Origin: Streptomyces sp. PTY087I2
Lineage (GTDB): Bacteria; Actinomycetota; Actinomycetes; Streptomycetales; Streptomycetaceae
Direction of reading: 5' to 3'
Length of the DNA stretch: 64,000 bases
Assembly: GCF_001687325.1 (NCBI RefSeq)
Contig: NZ_LZRD01000006.1
Coordinates: 248,001 to 312,000 of the forward strand
The notes beneath the pieces were generated by a model. The model ran no database searches. It was not told the origin of the DNA and worked only from the letters and a program-made list of their open reading frames with translations. Shown here in pieces: positions 37,701 to 42,849 of this stretch (position 1 is the stretch's first letter; each line of letters begins with the position of its first letter). The translations under genes were made by a program, and so were the position numbers.

Positions 37701-37980
37701 GCAGGATCCGGCGGGTGTCAGGAGCCAGCGGAACGGGAACGAGACCGGCCGCCACCGCGCCCCAGAACATCGGCTGGAAGTCCTCGCTGCGGTCGGCGAG
37801 CAACGGCACACAGGTCCCGGGTTCGACGCCCGCCTCCCGGAAGCCGCCGGCCACCCGCAGGGAATCGTCCAGAAGCTCGCGCAACGTGACCGTCAGCTCG
37901 CTTCCGTCGCCACGGACATGCACGACGGTCTGCCCGGGGGCTTCACGGACCGCGTCCAGCAGTACATCCAGCAGGGTCAT
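25798..37980 (-). CDS. Hybrid FAAL-PKS-NRPS megasynthase with acyl-ACP-reductase-like terminus
   Basis: The 4060-aa product starts at ATG 37980 (GGAG upstream; an in-frame GTG at 37992 is less likely). Domains: FAAL/acyl-AMP ligase 1-535 (FSSGSTGAPKG); carrier, Ser603 (GGTSLKAM); KS ~680-1100 (Cys847 TACSSGL, His982, His1021); AT ~1205-1505 (Ser1306 GHSVGE; AFHS, malonyl-like); KR ~1590-2030 (GGGGGIG, DYAGAN); ACP Ser2093; C ~2150-2575 (HHAAGDG); A ~2590-3105 (FTSGSTGRPKA); PCP Ser3162; C ~3220-3655 (HHIIGDG); reductase-like ~3675-4060 (AFVGLGSIGS). It should activate a fatty acid, extend it once, reduce the ketone and couple an amino acid. No thioesterase is present. Confidence 0.9.
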   Translation of the reverse strand: MTLLDVLLDAVREAPGQTVVHVRGDGSELTVTLRELLDDSLRVAGGFREAGVEPGTCVPLLADRSEDFQPMFWGAVAAGLVPVPLAPDTRRILPVWEHLGRPPLVVDASTAPLVDELPDAARALSLDALREGPLLREPAPGGRDDVAFLQFSSGSTGAPKGVEVTHRAVLANLEQIRAASALSADDVVVSWMPYFHDMGLIGTHLAPLAARARQVKIGPLSFAKQPRLWFEVAARHRATVLSAANFALALAVRRVSDDVLARLDLSAVRLLLVGAEPIAPAVWRSFADRTRPARLDPAAAQPVYGLAEATLAVTFPPPGEVAEPLVLDRASLSGGVAVDAEPGEGSVELMDVGRPVADCAVRIVDDKGDVLGDRRVGHIMVRGPQLARGYHGLPGVSAETFTEGWLRTGDLGFLRDGRLCVTGRHKDVLFLNGRTFHATDMEEVAAATPGLPPGAPAVVGSTDPVTGAERVVVFVPWARPPRDASEVLERVAARVREALLHDDVRVLALPPGAFPRTTSGKLQRRRLRERFEAGGFGAASAGEPLAGQPSAGDGALSAEPRADVPRARAQTVEAVREVWARVLGRPVVSIGSHEPFGSLGGTSLKAMEVLVELEDAFGVTLPPAVIRDHGTVAALAGHLLTVAPGTSSSATEAGKAGEDEKTGKVRKSGEDGRAGESGAAVAAVIGMACRFPGADTPEAFWDLLIDGHDAVTPVPYGRWHDDARDRRAAPRKRWAALLEDPAAFDADYFGIGEDEARAIDPQARLFLELAHEALERAGYAGPRRRGRRVGVFAAVGDSGYREVLDRASADGSPVPTALTGNLPSLIAARVSQGLDLDGPALAVDTACSSGLVALHLARRSLLDGECDIAVVGGVNLHLTSTPHRLLEEAQALSPTGRSRAFSADADGFVPGEGGAAIVLTRLNAARLSGDQVLAVVRGTAVNNDGRSMSLMAPNPLRQREVITRAYEAAGVDPASVTYVEAHGTGTAVGDPIELRSLAHAFPERPDGEPRLLGSVKTNIGHLLNAAALPALVKVVLALGHRRLPPSLHHTPPAPGLAPAGFSVVSEARDWTSAGPLVAGINAFGFGGTNAHAVLEQAPESLLADPASSSADAACEVDVEGPHLLTLSARSAGALRDAVGRLATHLESRPQLSEGDVCRTASTSWDEGPHRLAVVAEGDLRERLAAVVAGAGGGGKGVETGGVAANVVRSRPRVVFLFPGQGAQSPGQDRALYRTASVFRDTFDEASALLGPVCGRPLLDWGLDPEVDPAAQAATEVAQPLLVASGVALARQLRAWGVAPEAVAGHSVGEITAACVSGVLTLREAVRFAAERGRLMGAFTDPGAMLAVRGGEEAVAAAVADSGGSLAVAAYNGPGLQVLSGTVSAVERAALALDAQGVPTRRLRVSRAFHSPLMRPVADRLADAARALTPRAPSVPLMSTVTGEWQPVLDPAYLRDHAERPVLFGAAVERLAREGYDTFVEVGPGAPLSGAVRAATEAYAPGESGDGITVLCALPGRSTGRTDAVPLPDDRNGGRGDLLETVGRLWSLGMPLDRTALDAGHRRVPLPTYPFQRRRYWADPSSPRPLLHRVVWEDNSLPGKAAEAAGSLRSVLLTGPDPASVDRLASQLAAAGVRRHEAGDDGRPDAVVLVAGPAPDQDTGDALGRAHDAVLAAFGHALAEFDETRADRFLVVTEDVHATGTVRERPRPAHAVLGGLLLALPQETPRAAATALDLCSLDTPSQRLAAVLAELESGGTPGSATVVAWRGGRRLTRRFVPPAADVSAPAGTTRSPLPPDGTFLITGGGGGIGAALARDLAGRGRPTLVLTGRSPGLPTGLADELRTLGATVHYRVADVSVERDVDALLAELPRLDALFHAAGVVRPGTLRNRRPEETADALAAKTRGTLLLSLALRRHGLDPAVRVAFSSVSAVLPGLAGALGDYAGANAFLDAFAASERHAGRPWQSVNLAALAGTGMAAALGTGTGAGSTTVRNAGGRPVALAPALAALRTACGVDAAQLVLAELTPTSPPVAPKTPEASTTTTEAAATGSGPAASGDTDTSTAPLLRRLLASALRLPAAEVLDDEPFLALGLDSLAAVDLVRQLERELGRALPATLFFEYRTVAELAAHLDSTPALASPALPRAPEPVPDGSPFPLTPVQLALHTSSRLHPDVPAHGYVRQTVRGPLDTRLLGRALDALADRHTMLRIRIKDSAGGIASASPVQYVAPPSALSTWYEVHELAGRIEELEAALCNRPFDLSTESPLRAVLARESPELSHLVLVIHHAAGDGYSLNVLAGELWSLYTAFALGDAPTLPALGTDFARYAAAAADERSTTDGAMALAADRRYWADRLASRGEPLRLPYDGDPCALPSAPLTTRQSSLDPALTAALEKRAADHGVSLFHLLLAAHVRCLARWSGQREIAVNVARARRDDRIAGLDRLVGPLADTLPLLCSTDPDEPVGVLAGRLAGIWLESEQHAGLTGLDLARLLPMDPAGSGPRTVGPAGFSFSRFPAALDERCPVSVRPTAAGTATAATRLSLLCWQDETVLRFSWNFPVRLFAPETVARLDRDFHDELAATAAAPLPASGSATLVRRLVERFRATPDAVAVDTGAATLTYGELDRASQALAASLLAHGVTPGSLVGLLTEPGADTVVAVVAALRAGAGWVPLDAGHPPARLVDQLTRSGARAVLCHAATRAVGETLGDVTLVPVDVPASPLPRESVPHGNETPGPLADADGIAYVIFTSGSTGRPKAVPITHRSMENYLDWAIDTFGYDEHDRLAQTASPCFDASVRQLLAPLLVGATVVTVDWDLLRDPDRLLTHVERRRITVWSSVPTLWEQLLSASEARVRTGAPLPDLSALRWVHVGGEALSPAHVRRWFDLFGAGRRIANLYGPTEATINTSCHIIRERPDDEVRRLPIGRPVSGTEVEVVGPDREPLPPGEAGELLIAGVGLTPGYLGEPALTEAAFTVRRGRRWYRSGDRVRCSEDGTLEFLGRLDDQVKIRGNRVEPGEIEAVLQTHPDVTHAVVLAEDGRLTAFVTPGPGASGSLGAFGSSEASGSSGAAAVELRRHLAQSLPSYMIPSRITRVGTMPLTGTGKIDRRALAALGDAPPRSPSRPAATRTAPRTPTEIRLAAVWSALLQADDVCREDDFFVLGGDSLLVLEVFARLEKQGGPLPRPTVIYRNRTLAALASAVDAATAEADDTVVDTAADASVDTGVPAPFPLTPTQRGFLLAEAIAPGTTSSWLTRFRLHGRLDTARFQSAVDTLVGRHPMLRTVFPARVRPAVQQELPSSLRLPVDFETLTGPGQVEERVTAERARRFEPWAWPLVRLRVLTLAPDEHVLVAHAHHIIGDGYSAALLVRELITVYDALSRGDVPARVPLRSTFRDHAVRLAQRAEATITDSGAASRDDRWARLSAPYRPPVLSAAGTGPGTVANRLFHTYGFTVDADQVEALRGLATRNGSTLYAPVLTAYYRALAAITGRADLVLGLAVSGRDDALPDVHRVFGPFATAVPLRPASPVSGRRDSRDGRDGTGFADDLRRLAVEAAEARTYEGAVPALPNGLPLASQFFFTYLDFSAVGPEDGEALTVTREDGDSVYTPPPAGTDVFLAAGPEGGRLRVTVRAAATAFTPEALAAFADAVRDGLAHAAASAVPGISTGTGPDRNEPVDAALIGYLPSPADLARLAGLPEAALPREELRTLLFPDGRPQLLETLRTPLGRSGFVCVPLFADELAPGDALLGHITRGVELASSLGARAVSLAGMIPSLTGYGFDVLRAVGATGAAPAVTGAPSVPAAPTITTGHAATVVSVVRTVHAALDATRQQLGSLTVAFVGLGSIGSSSLELLLTLAKEPPARLLLCDVPGSGPRLKELADSLLARGLAEVIEVVESDGGLPDAVYGARLIVAAVSGGGTLLDIDALAPGTTVVDDSFPHCFDTTRAFGRMERAKDVLVVGGGLLSAGPAERQVAEGLPAAAVAGYLAQPMVADTIASCRLESLLHSSGAAVPLVHGPVDAATGLAYWEAAEAAGIHAAPLHLLTRTIGPGTIDGVVSGRD

Positions 37981-38021
37981 GTGGTGCTCCACCGGTCGAT
38001 CGATCCGTTCTGCGCGAGTTC

Positions 38022-38047
38022 TCCGAAGTTCCCGGATGTTTCCGAAG
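38022..38047. promoter_or_regulatory. Paired TCCGAAG repeats upstream of the megasynthase
   Basis: TCCGAAG occurs at 38022-38028 and 38041-38047, 19 bp apart, next to an AT-rich patch (38050-38062) that could hold the promoter. The sites lie 40-70 bp upstream of the megasynthase start. A regulator is not identified. Confidence 0.35.
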
Positions 38048-38138
38048 AATGATCTTAAAAACGCGCGAGCCAGGGGGAATCAACCGCCGGGAGGAGACGG
38101 CGTGCGCCCTGGGAGTGACACGGTGGAGGAGTCCGGCC

Positions 38139-38185
38139 GCCGACGCACCGGGGTCCCGGCCCCGCCGACGCACCGGGGCCCGGCC
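38139..38185. repeat. Tandem direct repeat, 25-bp period
   Basis: GCCGACGCACCGGGG followed by CCCGGCC appears at 38139-38161 (with one extra T) and again at 38164-38185. It lies in the 273-bp gap between the haem monooxygenase and the megasynthase. It may be a slippage product. Confidence 0.55.
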
Positions 38186-38190
38186 TGCTC

Positions 38191-38237
38191 GTGTGCCCCT
38201 GGCCGGCCGGTGGTGGGCCGGCCGGCCAGGGGCACAC
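38191..38237. terminator. Strong hairpin terminator, ~20-bp perfect stem
   Basis: Bases 38191-38210 pair perfectly with 38218-38237 around a 7-nt loop (TGGTGGG). It lies 16 bp after the stop of the minus-strand MhuD-like gene and should insulate it from the megasynthase. Confidence 0.75.
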
Positions 38238-38253
38238 ATTGCTGCGCTCTCGC

Positions 38254-38583
38254 CTACGCGCCGGTCGGCGCCGCCTGCTGCACGACCTCGAACGACCACA
38301 CCGTGGACCCGCTCGCCGCCGGCTTGGGACGCTCGCCGCCGGAGGCGTCGCCGCCCTGGTGGGCCGCCTTCATCGGACCCTCCATCCACGCCTGGAAGGA
38401 GGCCTCGTCACGCCAGCGCGTGTAGACGAGGTAGTCGTCCGTGCCCTCGACGGGGCGGAGCAGCTCGAACCATTCGAAGCCGTCGGAGCTCTCCACGGCA
38501 TGGGCGCGGGACGCGAAGCGCTTCTCCAGCGTCTCGCGTTGTTCCTGGGGGACGGTCAGCACATTGATCTTGACTACGCTCAT
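38254..38583 (-). CDS. MhuD-like haem-degrading monooxygenase (ABM fold)
   Basis: The 109-aa protein matches the M. tuberculosis MhuD pattern closely: SVVKINVLTVP at the start, RFASRAHAVE, ELLRPVEG, FQAWMEGPMKAAHQG and SFEVV at the end. The haem-site residues Asn7, Trp66 and His75 of MhuD fall at the same numbers here. It should degrade haem to a biliverdin-like product and release iron in the cytoplasm. The generic annotation would be 'antibiotic biosynthesis monooxygenase', but nothing ties it to the megasynthase beyond position. A large hairpin terminates it. Confidence 0.85.
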   Translation of the reverse strand: MSVVKINVLTVPQEQRETLEKRFASRAHAVESSDGFEWFELLRPVEGTDDYLVYTRWRDEASFQAWMEGPMKAAHQGGDASGGERPKPAASGSTVWSFEVVQQAAPTGA

Positions 38584-38621
38584 GGCTCCATCCTGCCGTA
38601 CGAGGTCTGCACCCCGTCGCT

Positions 38622-39806
38622 TCAGGGGGAGGGAAGCGTCCGCGCCGGTCTCCCGTCCCCGCTCCCGGGGGCCGGGGGAAGCTCCACGGTGACGCGCAGC
38701 CCGCCCCCGGCGCGCGGGGCGAGGTTGAGTGTCCCGTCGTGTGCGCGGGCGATGGTCTCGACGATGGCGAGTCCGAGGCCGACCCCCGCGTCGTGCGTGC
38801 GCAGGCGCTCGGCGCCCCGCTGGAACGGTTCGGTGAGCGTCGAGACCAGCTGCGGGGTGAGCGGCACACCGGTGTTCTCGACCGACAGCACCACGGTCCC
38901 GGCGCGAACGCTCGTCGTGACCTGGACGGTTCCCCCTTCCGGCAGGTTGTGCACGATGGCGTTGTGCACCAGGTTCGTCGTCAGCTGCAACAGCAGCGTC
39001 GGCGATCCGGACGTGACGGCGATATCGCCCCGTGTCTCAAGGGTGACGCCGCGCTCTTCCGCGAGAGGGAGCAGGGTCTCGGCGGCCTCTTCCGCCAGCA
39101 GCGACAGATCGACCGGTTCCCGGGTGAAGGAACGCCGGTCCGCCCGGCTGAGGAGGAGCAGCGCCTCGGTGAGGTCGATCGCCCGGCTGTTGACGGAATG
39201 CAGACGGTCGATGATCTCGCCGGTGTCGCGGTCCGGATCGGCACGGGCCACCTCCAGCAGTGTCCGGGAGACCGCGAGCGGCGTGCGCAGCTCGTGGGAG
39301 GCGTTGGCCGCGAAGCGCTTCTGCTCGGCGACGTGCGCCTCCAGCCGGGCGAGCATCGTGTCGAAGGCGTCGGCGAGTTCCCGGAACTCGTCCTTGCGGC
39401 CGGGCAGCCGGATCCGGTGGGAGAGCGATCCGCGCGTGGCCGTGCGGGTGGCCTCCGTGATCCGGTTCAGCGGGGCGAGCATCCGGCCGGCCAGGAACCA
39501 TCCGCCCAGGAGCCCGAAGACGAGAAGGATCGCCAGCACGGTGCCCGCCGCCGGGGCGAAGGTGTACGCGAGGAGCTGACGGTTGGGGTTCTCGTACAGC
39601 ATGCGCTGGTCCCAGTCATCGGGAACGTACGCCAGGAGGTACACCCACACCGCCGTGAGCAGCAGGATCCCCGCGACCATGAGGAACCCGGCGTAGCTGA
39701 GGGTGAGCTTGAGGCGGACACTCAGCCCGGGCCGCCTGACCAAGGCTCCCTCCTCCGCCACCACAGTCCCTTCGGCACCGGCCGAAGTCCGCTCGCTCCT
39801 AGCCAC
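38622..39806 (-). CDS. Sensor histidine kinase
   Basis: The 394-aa kinase starts at a GTG (39806) overlapping the end of the response-regulator gene, with GGGGAG upstream. Two membrane helices (LTLSYAGFLMVAGILLLTAV and TVLAILLVFGLLGGWFLAGR) flank a short outer loop of ~45 residues. HAMP follows (LAPLNRITEATRTATRGSL), then HisKA with phospho-His in AANASHELRTPLAVSR, the N box TTNLVHNAIVHNLPEGG and G boxes HDAGVGLGLAIVETIARAHD. The small sensor loop suggests an envelope or membrane signal. The ligand is unknown. Confidence 0.9.
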   Translation of the reverse strand: MARSERTSAGAEGTVVAEEGALVRRPGLSVRLKLTLSYAGFLMVAGILLLTAVWVYLLAYVPDDWDQRMLYENPNRQLLAYTFAPAAGTVLAILLVFGLLGGWFLAGRMLAPLNRITEATRTATRGSLSHRIRLPGRKDEFRELADAFDTMLARLEAHVAEQKRFAANASHELRTPLAVSRTLLEVARADPDRDTGEIIDRLHSVNSRAIDLTEALLLLSRADRRSFTREPVDLSLLAEEAAETLLPLAEERGVTLETRGDIAVTSGSPTLLLQLTTNLVHNAIVHNLPEGGTVQVTTSVRAGTVVLSVENTGVPLTPQLVSTLTEPFQRGAERLRTHDAGVGLGLAIVETIARAHDGTLNLAPRAGGGLRVTVELPPAPGSGDGRPARTLPSP

Positions 39807-40506
39807 GGTTCTCCCCGTTCTCGCCGTCTCCCTGTCCGGCGTCGGCAGCCGGTTCGATGCGGTAGCCGACGCCGGGCACGGTCGCGATGATCCCGGGTTC
39901 GCCGAGGCGTTTACGCAGAGCCGATACGGTGATGCGTACGGCGTTGGTGAACGGATCGGCGTTCTCGTCCCAGGCGCGTTCGAGAAGTTCCTCGGCGCTG
40001 ACGACACCGCCCTCCGCGCCGATCAGGACTTCCAGCACGGCGAACTGTTTCCGGGTCAGCGCGACGTACCGCCCGTCCCGGTAGACCTCGCGGCGGAACG
40101 GGTCGAGCCGCAGCCCCGCGATCTCCCGCACGGGCGGTCTGCTGTGGGCGCGCCGGCGGTCGAGCGCCCGGAGCCGGAGGGCGAGTTCCCGCAGCTCGAA
40201 GGGTTTCGTGAGGTAGTCGTCGGCGCCCAGCTCGAACCCGGACGCCTTGTCGTCGAGCCGGTCGGCGGCGGTGAGCATGAGGATCGGAGCGCCGCTGCCG
40301 GAGGCGACGATGCGCCGGGCGATCTCGTCACCGGAAGGACCGGGCACATCACGGTCGAGGACCGCGATGTCGTAGGTGTTGAGGCTCAGCAGTTCCAGTG
40401 CGGTGTCGCCGTCGCCCGCGATGTCGGCCGCGATCGCTTCGAGACGCAGACCGTCGCGGATGGCTTCTGCCAGATAGGGCTCGTCCTCGACGATCAGCAC
40501 ACGCAT
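39799..40506 (-). CDS. OmpR-family response regulator
   Basis: The 235-aa regulator has acidic residues in MRVLIVEDEPYLAEAI, phospho-acceptor Asp51 (DIAVLDRDVPG) and the conserved Lys in YLTKPFELREL. The winged-helix DNA-binding domain runs from ~125 to 220 (YVALTRKQFAVLEVL, VRITVSALRKRLG, TVPGVGYRIEP). It is translationally coupled to the kinase gene. It is divergent from the EEP membrane protein gene across an 87-bp gap that holds an inverted repeat. Confidence 0.92.
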   Translation of the reverse strand: MRVLIVEDEPYLAEAIRDGLRLEAIAADIAGDGDTALELLSLNTYDIAVLDRDVPGPSGDEIARRIVASGSGAPILMLTAADRLDDKASGFELGADDYLTKPFELRELALRLRALDRRRAHSRPPVREIAGLRLDPFRREVYRDGRYVALTRKQFAVLEVLIGAEGGVVSAEELLERAWDENADPFTNAVRITVSALRKRLGEPGIIATVPGVGYRIEPAADAGQGDGENGENRG

Positions 40507-40539
40507 GTCCCCGATGGTAGGAGTCGCCGCATATCGTCG

Positions 40540-40561
40540 GCGTATCGAAAACCGCATACGC
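40540..40561. promoter_or_regulatory. Inverted repeat in the divergent two-component/EEP promoter region
   Basis: GCGTAT (40540-40545) and ATACGC (40556-40561) form an inverted repeat with a 10-nt spacer. It lies 32 bp from the start of the EEP gene and 33 bp from that of the regulator, so one bound regulator could control both. Confidence 0.4.
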
Positions 40562-40593
40562 GCCGGCAACGCCGCGCGGCCTTGACTGGCAGC

Positions 40594-41667
40594 ATGACTC
40601 GCCCCCCGCCGTCGGCGCGTACGTCGACCCTCAGGTTCCGCAGGCCCCTCGTCGTCGGCCTGGCGGCCACCCCGGGAACATCCGGACCGTCCGGACCGTC
40701 CGGCATCTGGCGCCGCGGCCGCCTGCTCGCGGCGGCCGCACTGCTCCTAGGCCTGATCCTGCTGTTCCACGCGAGCATTCCGAACCGGATCGGGAACCTC
40801 GGCAGCCTGGTCGAGACCTTCCTGCCGTGGTGCGGCCTGTTCGTCCCGCTGCTGCTGGCCGGGGCGCTGCTGCGCCGCTCCGCCACCGCGGTGATCGCCC
40901 TGCTCCTGCCGGTCGTGGCCTGGCTGAACCTCTTCGGCGGACTGCTCACCGACAAGTCCGGCCCGGGCGGCGACCTCACGGTGGCCTCCCACAACGTCGG
41001 TGCGGACAACCCCGACCCGGTCGGCACCGCCCGCGCCCTGGCCCGCTCCGGCGCGGATGTGCTGGCACTGGAGGAACTGGCCGCGCAGGCCCGGGGGACG
41101 TACGAGAAGGAGCTGGCGACGGCGTACCCGCACCACACGGTGCAGGGCACGGTCGGGCTGTGGAGCAGGTTCCCGCTGTCCGACACCCGGCCGGTCGACG
41201 TCAAGATGGACGCCGGACCGCTGGGGGACGCCAAGCCCGCCGAGGTCAAGATGGTCTACAACCGGGGGATGCGGACTACGGTGGCCACGGACCAGGGGCC
41301 GCTCGCGGTGTACGTGGCCCACCTCGGGTCCGTACGCGTGAACCCCAGGGCCGGGCTCTCGGCGGGCCAGCGGGACGCCGGCGCGCAGTCGCTGGGAGAG
41401 GCCGTCGCCGCCGAGGAGAACGAGCGGGTCGTGCTGCTCGGCGATCTGAACGGCAGCATGGACGACCGCGCGTACGCCGGGATCACCTCACGTATGGAAT
41501 CGGCCCAGGAGGAGGCCGGAGCGGGCTTCGGCTTCAGCTGGCCGGCCACGTTCCCCGTGGTACGGATCGACCAGATCCTCGTGCGCGGCGTACAACCGGA
41601 GAGCGCCTGGGTGCTGCCCGCCACCGGCAGCGACCACCGGCCCGTGGCGGCCCGCATCAGCTGGTGA
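40594..41667 (+). CDS. Membrane-anchored endonuclease/exonuclease/phosphatase-family protein
   Basis: This 357-aa protein has three N-terminal membrane segments (LLAAAALLLGLILLFHASIP, LVETFLPWCGLFVPLLLAGA, AVIALLLPVVAWLNLFGGLL) and then a catalytic EEP domain outside: LTVASHNVGADNPDPV, DVLALEELAAQ, VVLLGDLNGSMDD and the closing ATGSDHRPVAARI. These carry the Asn, Glu, Asp/Asn and Asp-His of the active site. It is likely a phosphodiesterase or lipid phosphatase acting at the cell surface. Its divergence from the two-component genes suggests it is their target. Confidence 0.85.
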   Translation: MTRPPPSARTSTLRFRRPLVVGLAATPGTSGPSGPSGIWRRGRLLAAAALLLGLILLFHASIPNRIGNLGSLVETFLPWCGLFVPLLLAGALLRRSATAVIALLLPVVAWLNLFGGLLTDKSGPGGDLTVASHNVGADNPDPVGTARALARSGADVLALEELAAQARGTYEKELATAYPHHTVQGTVGLWSRFPLSDTRPVDVKMDAGPLGDAKPAEVKMVYNRGMRTTVATDQGPLAVYVAHLGSVRVNPRAGLSAGQRDAGAQSLGEAVAAEENERVVLLGDLNGSMDDRAYAGITSRMESAQEEAGAGFGFSWPATFPVVRIDQILVRGVQPESAWVLPATGSDHRPVAARISW

Positions 41668-41765
41668 ACGCCGAGAAGAACTCCGGACAGGGCCCTGGGC
41701 GTCCTGCGGCCATCAGCTCGCTCGCCGAGGACCTGCGGAAGTTCGCGCGTAAAGGAGCATGGCGC

Positions 41766-41794
41766 GCGTACGCGGTACGGATCACCGCGTACGC
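41766..41794. terminator. Terminator between convergent EEP and aldo/keto reductase genes
   Basis: GCGTACGCGGT (41766-41776) pairs perfectly with 41784-41794 around a 7-nt loop. Confidence 0.65.
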
Positions 41795-41815
41795 ACGCCG
41801 TACCGCTGGCCCGGA

Positions 41816-42646
41816 TCAGCCGTTGAACGTGTCCGGGTCCGGCCCGGTGCGCTCGTCACGGTTGAGGGCGGAGATCTCGCCGATGTCCCCTTCGGTGAGC
41901 TCGAAGTCGAAGAGCGCGAAGTTGTCCTGGATGCGCTTCAGTGTCACGGACTTGGGGAACACGATGTCCCCGCGCTGCACGTGCCAGCGCAGCACCACCT
42001 GCGCGGGGGTCCTGCCCACCCGCTCGGCGATGCGCGTGATCGTCGGGTCGGAGAGCACCTTGCCCTGGGCGATGGGCGACCACGCCTCCGTCGCGATGCC
42101 GTGCTCCGCCCCGAAGGCCCGCAGGGGCTCCTGGGTGAGATACGGGTGCACCTCGATCTGGTTGACGGCGGGCACCACCGTGCTGCTCTCCAGCAGCCGG
42201 CGCAGATGGTTCTCCTGGAAGTTGGAGACCCCGATCGCCTTGACGCGCCCGGACCGGTAGATCTCCTCCAGGGTCTTCCACGTCTCCACGAAGCTGCCCG
42301 CACCACCCGGCAGGGGCCAGTGGATGAGGAAGAGGTCCAGATAGTCGAAGCCCAGCTCCTCCAGGGAACGGTCGAACGCCCGGACCGCCTCGTCGGGCGC
42401 GTGCGCGCCGTTGTTCAGCTTGCTCGTGACGAAGACGTCGGCACGGTCGAGCCCGGACTCCCGGACCGCCTGGCCGACCTCCTTCTCGTTTCCGTACATC
42501 TGCGCCGTGTCGATGTGCCGGTATCCGGTCTCCAGAGCGGCGACCGTGGTCTCGCAGGTCTCGTCCGGCGGGATCTGGAAGGTCCCGAAGCCGAGCTGGG
42601 GGATCGTCACACCGTTGTTGAGGGTGATGGACGGTACTGAAGGCAC
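41816..42646 (-). CDS. Aldo/keto reductase
   Basis: The 276-aa protein is a full-length AKR of the 2,5-diketo-gluconate reductase kind. It begins VPSITLNNGVTIPQLGFGTF and has the catalytic Asp/Tyr in GYRHIDTAQMYGNE, Lys in FVTSKLNNG and His in LFLIHWPLPG. Then come GRVKAIGVSNF, QIEVHPYLTQEPL and the NADPH-binding IVFPKSVTLKRIQDN. It reduces aldehydes or ketones with NADPH; the physiological substrate is open. The start is GTG, with GAGGAG upstream. Confidence 0.9.
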   Translation of the reverse strand: MPSVPSITLNNGVTIPQLGFGTFQIPPDETCETTVAALETGYRHIDTAQMYGNEKEVGQAVRESGLDRADVFVTSKLNNGAHAPDEAVRAFDRSLEELGFDYLDLFLIHWPLPGGAGSFVETWKTLEEIYRSGRVKAIGVSNFQENHLRRLLESSTVVPAVNQIEVHPYLTQEPLRAFGAEHGIATEAWSPIAQGKVLSDPTITRIAERVGRTPAQVVLRWHVQRGDIVFPKSVTLKRIQDNFALFDFELTEGDIGEISALNRDERTGPDPDTFNG

Positions 42647-42791
42647 GGTTGCTCCTCGCTGTGTCGACGGCCTCGGAAGGCGGTGTGAGGGATGGACGGA
42701 TGGAATGAGCGGCGGCAGCCGCCTCTCCGTGGGGTACCCGACGGCCCGAGCGGAAAACCGCCCATAAGCATCTATATCGGTAATATTCCGC

Positions 42792-42833
42792 GTGCGCAGA
42801 GTGGTGGAGGGCTGTGCGCAGAGTCATGGAGGG
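42792..42833. repeat. Tandem imperfect repeat, 22-bp period
   Basis: Two 20-bp units (42792-42811 and 42814-42833) share 18 of 20 bases, each starting GTGCGCAGAGT and ending TGGAGGG. They lie between the sirtuin stop and an AT-rich patch (42767-42789) upstream of the aldo/keto reductase. The two-turn period could be a regulator site. Confidence 0.5.
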
Positions 42834-42849
42834 AGGTGCGCCTCGCCCG

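Noticed and set aside
25231..38583. A large multi-gene antibiotic cluster around the megasynthase
   Set aside because: The flanking genes are a MoxR/VWA operon and a haem oxygenase; no tailoring, export, carrier-activating or pathway-regulator genes are present.
39799..41667. VanRS-type vancomycin-resistance locus
   Set aside because: No van ligase, dehydrogenase or dipeptidase genes are present; only a generic two-component pair and an EEP protein.
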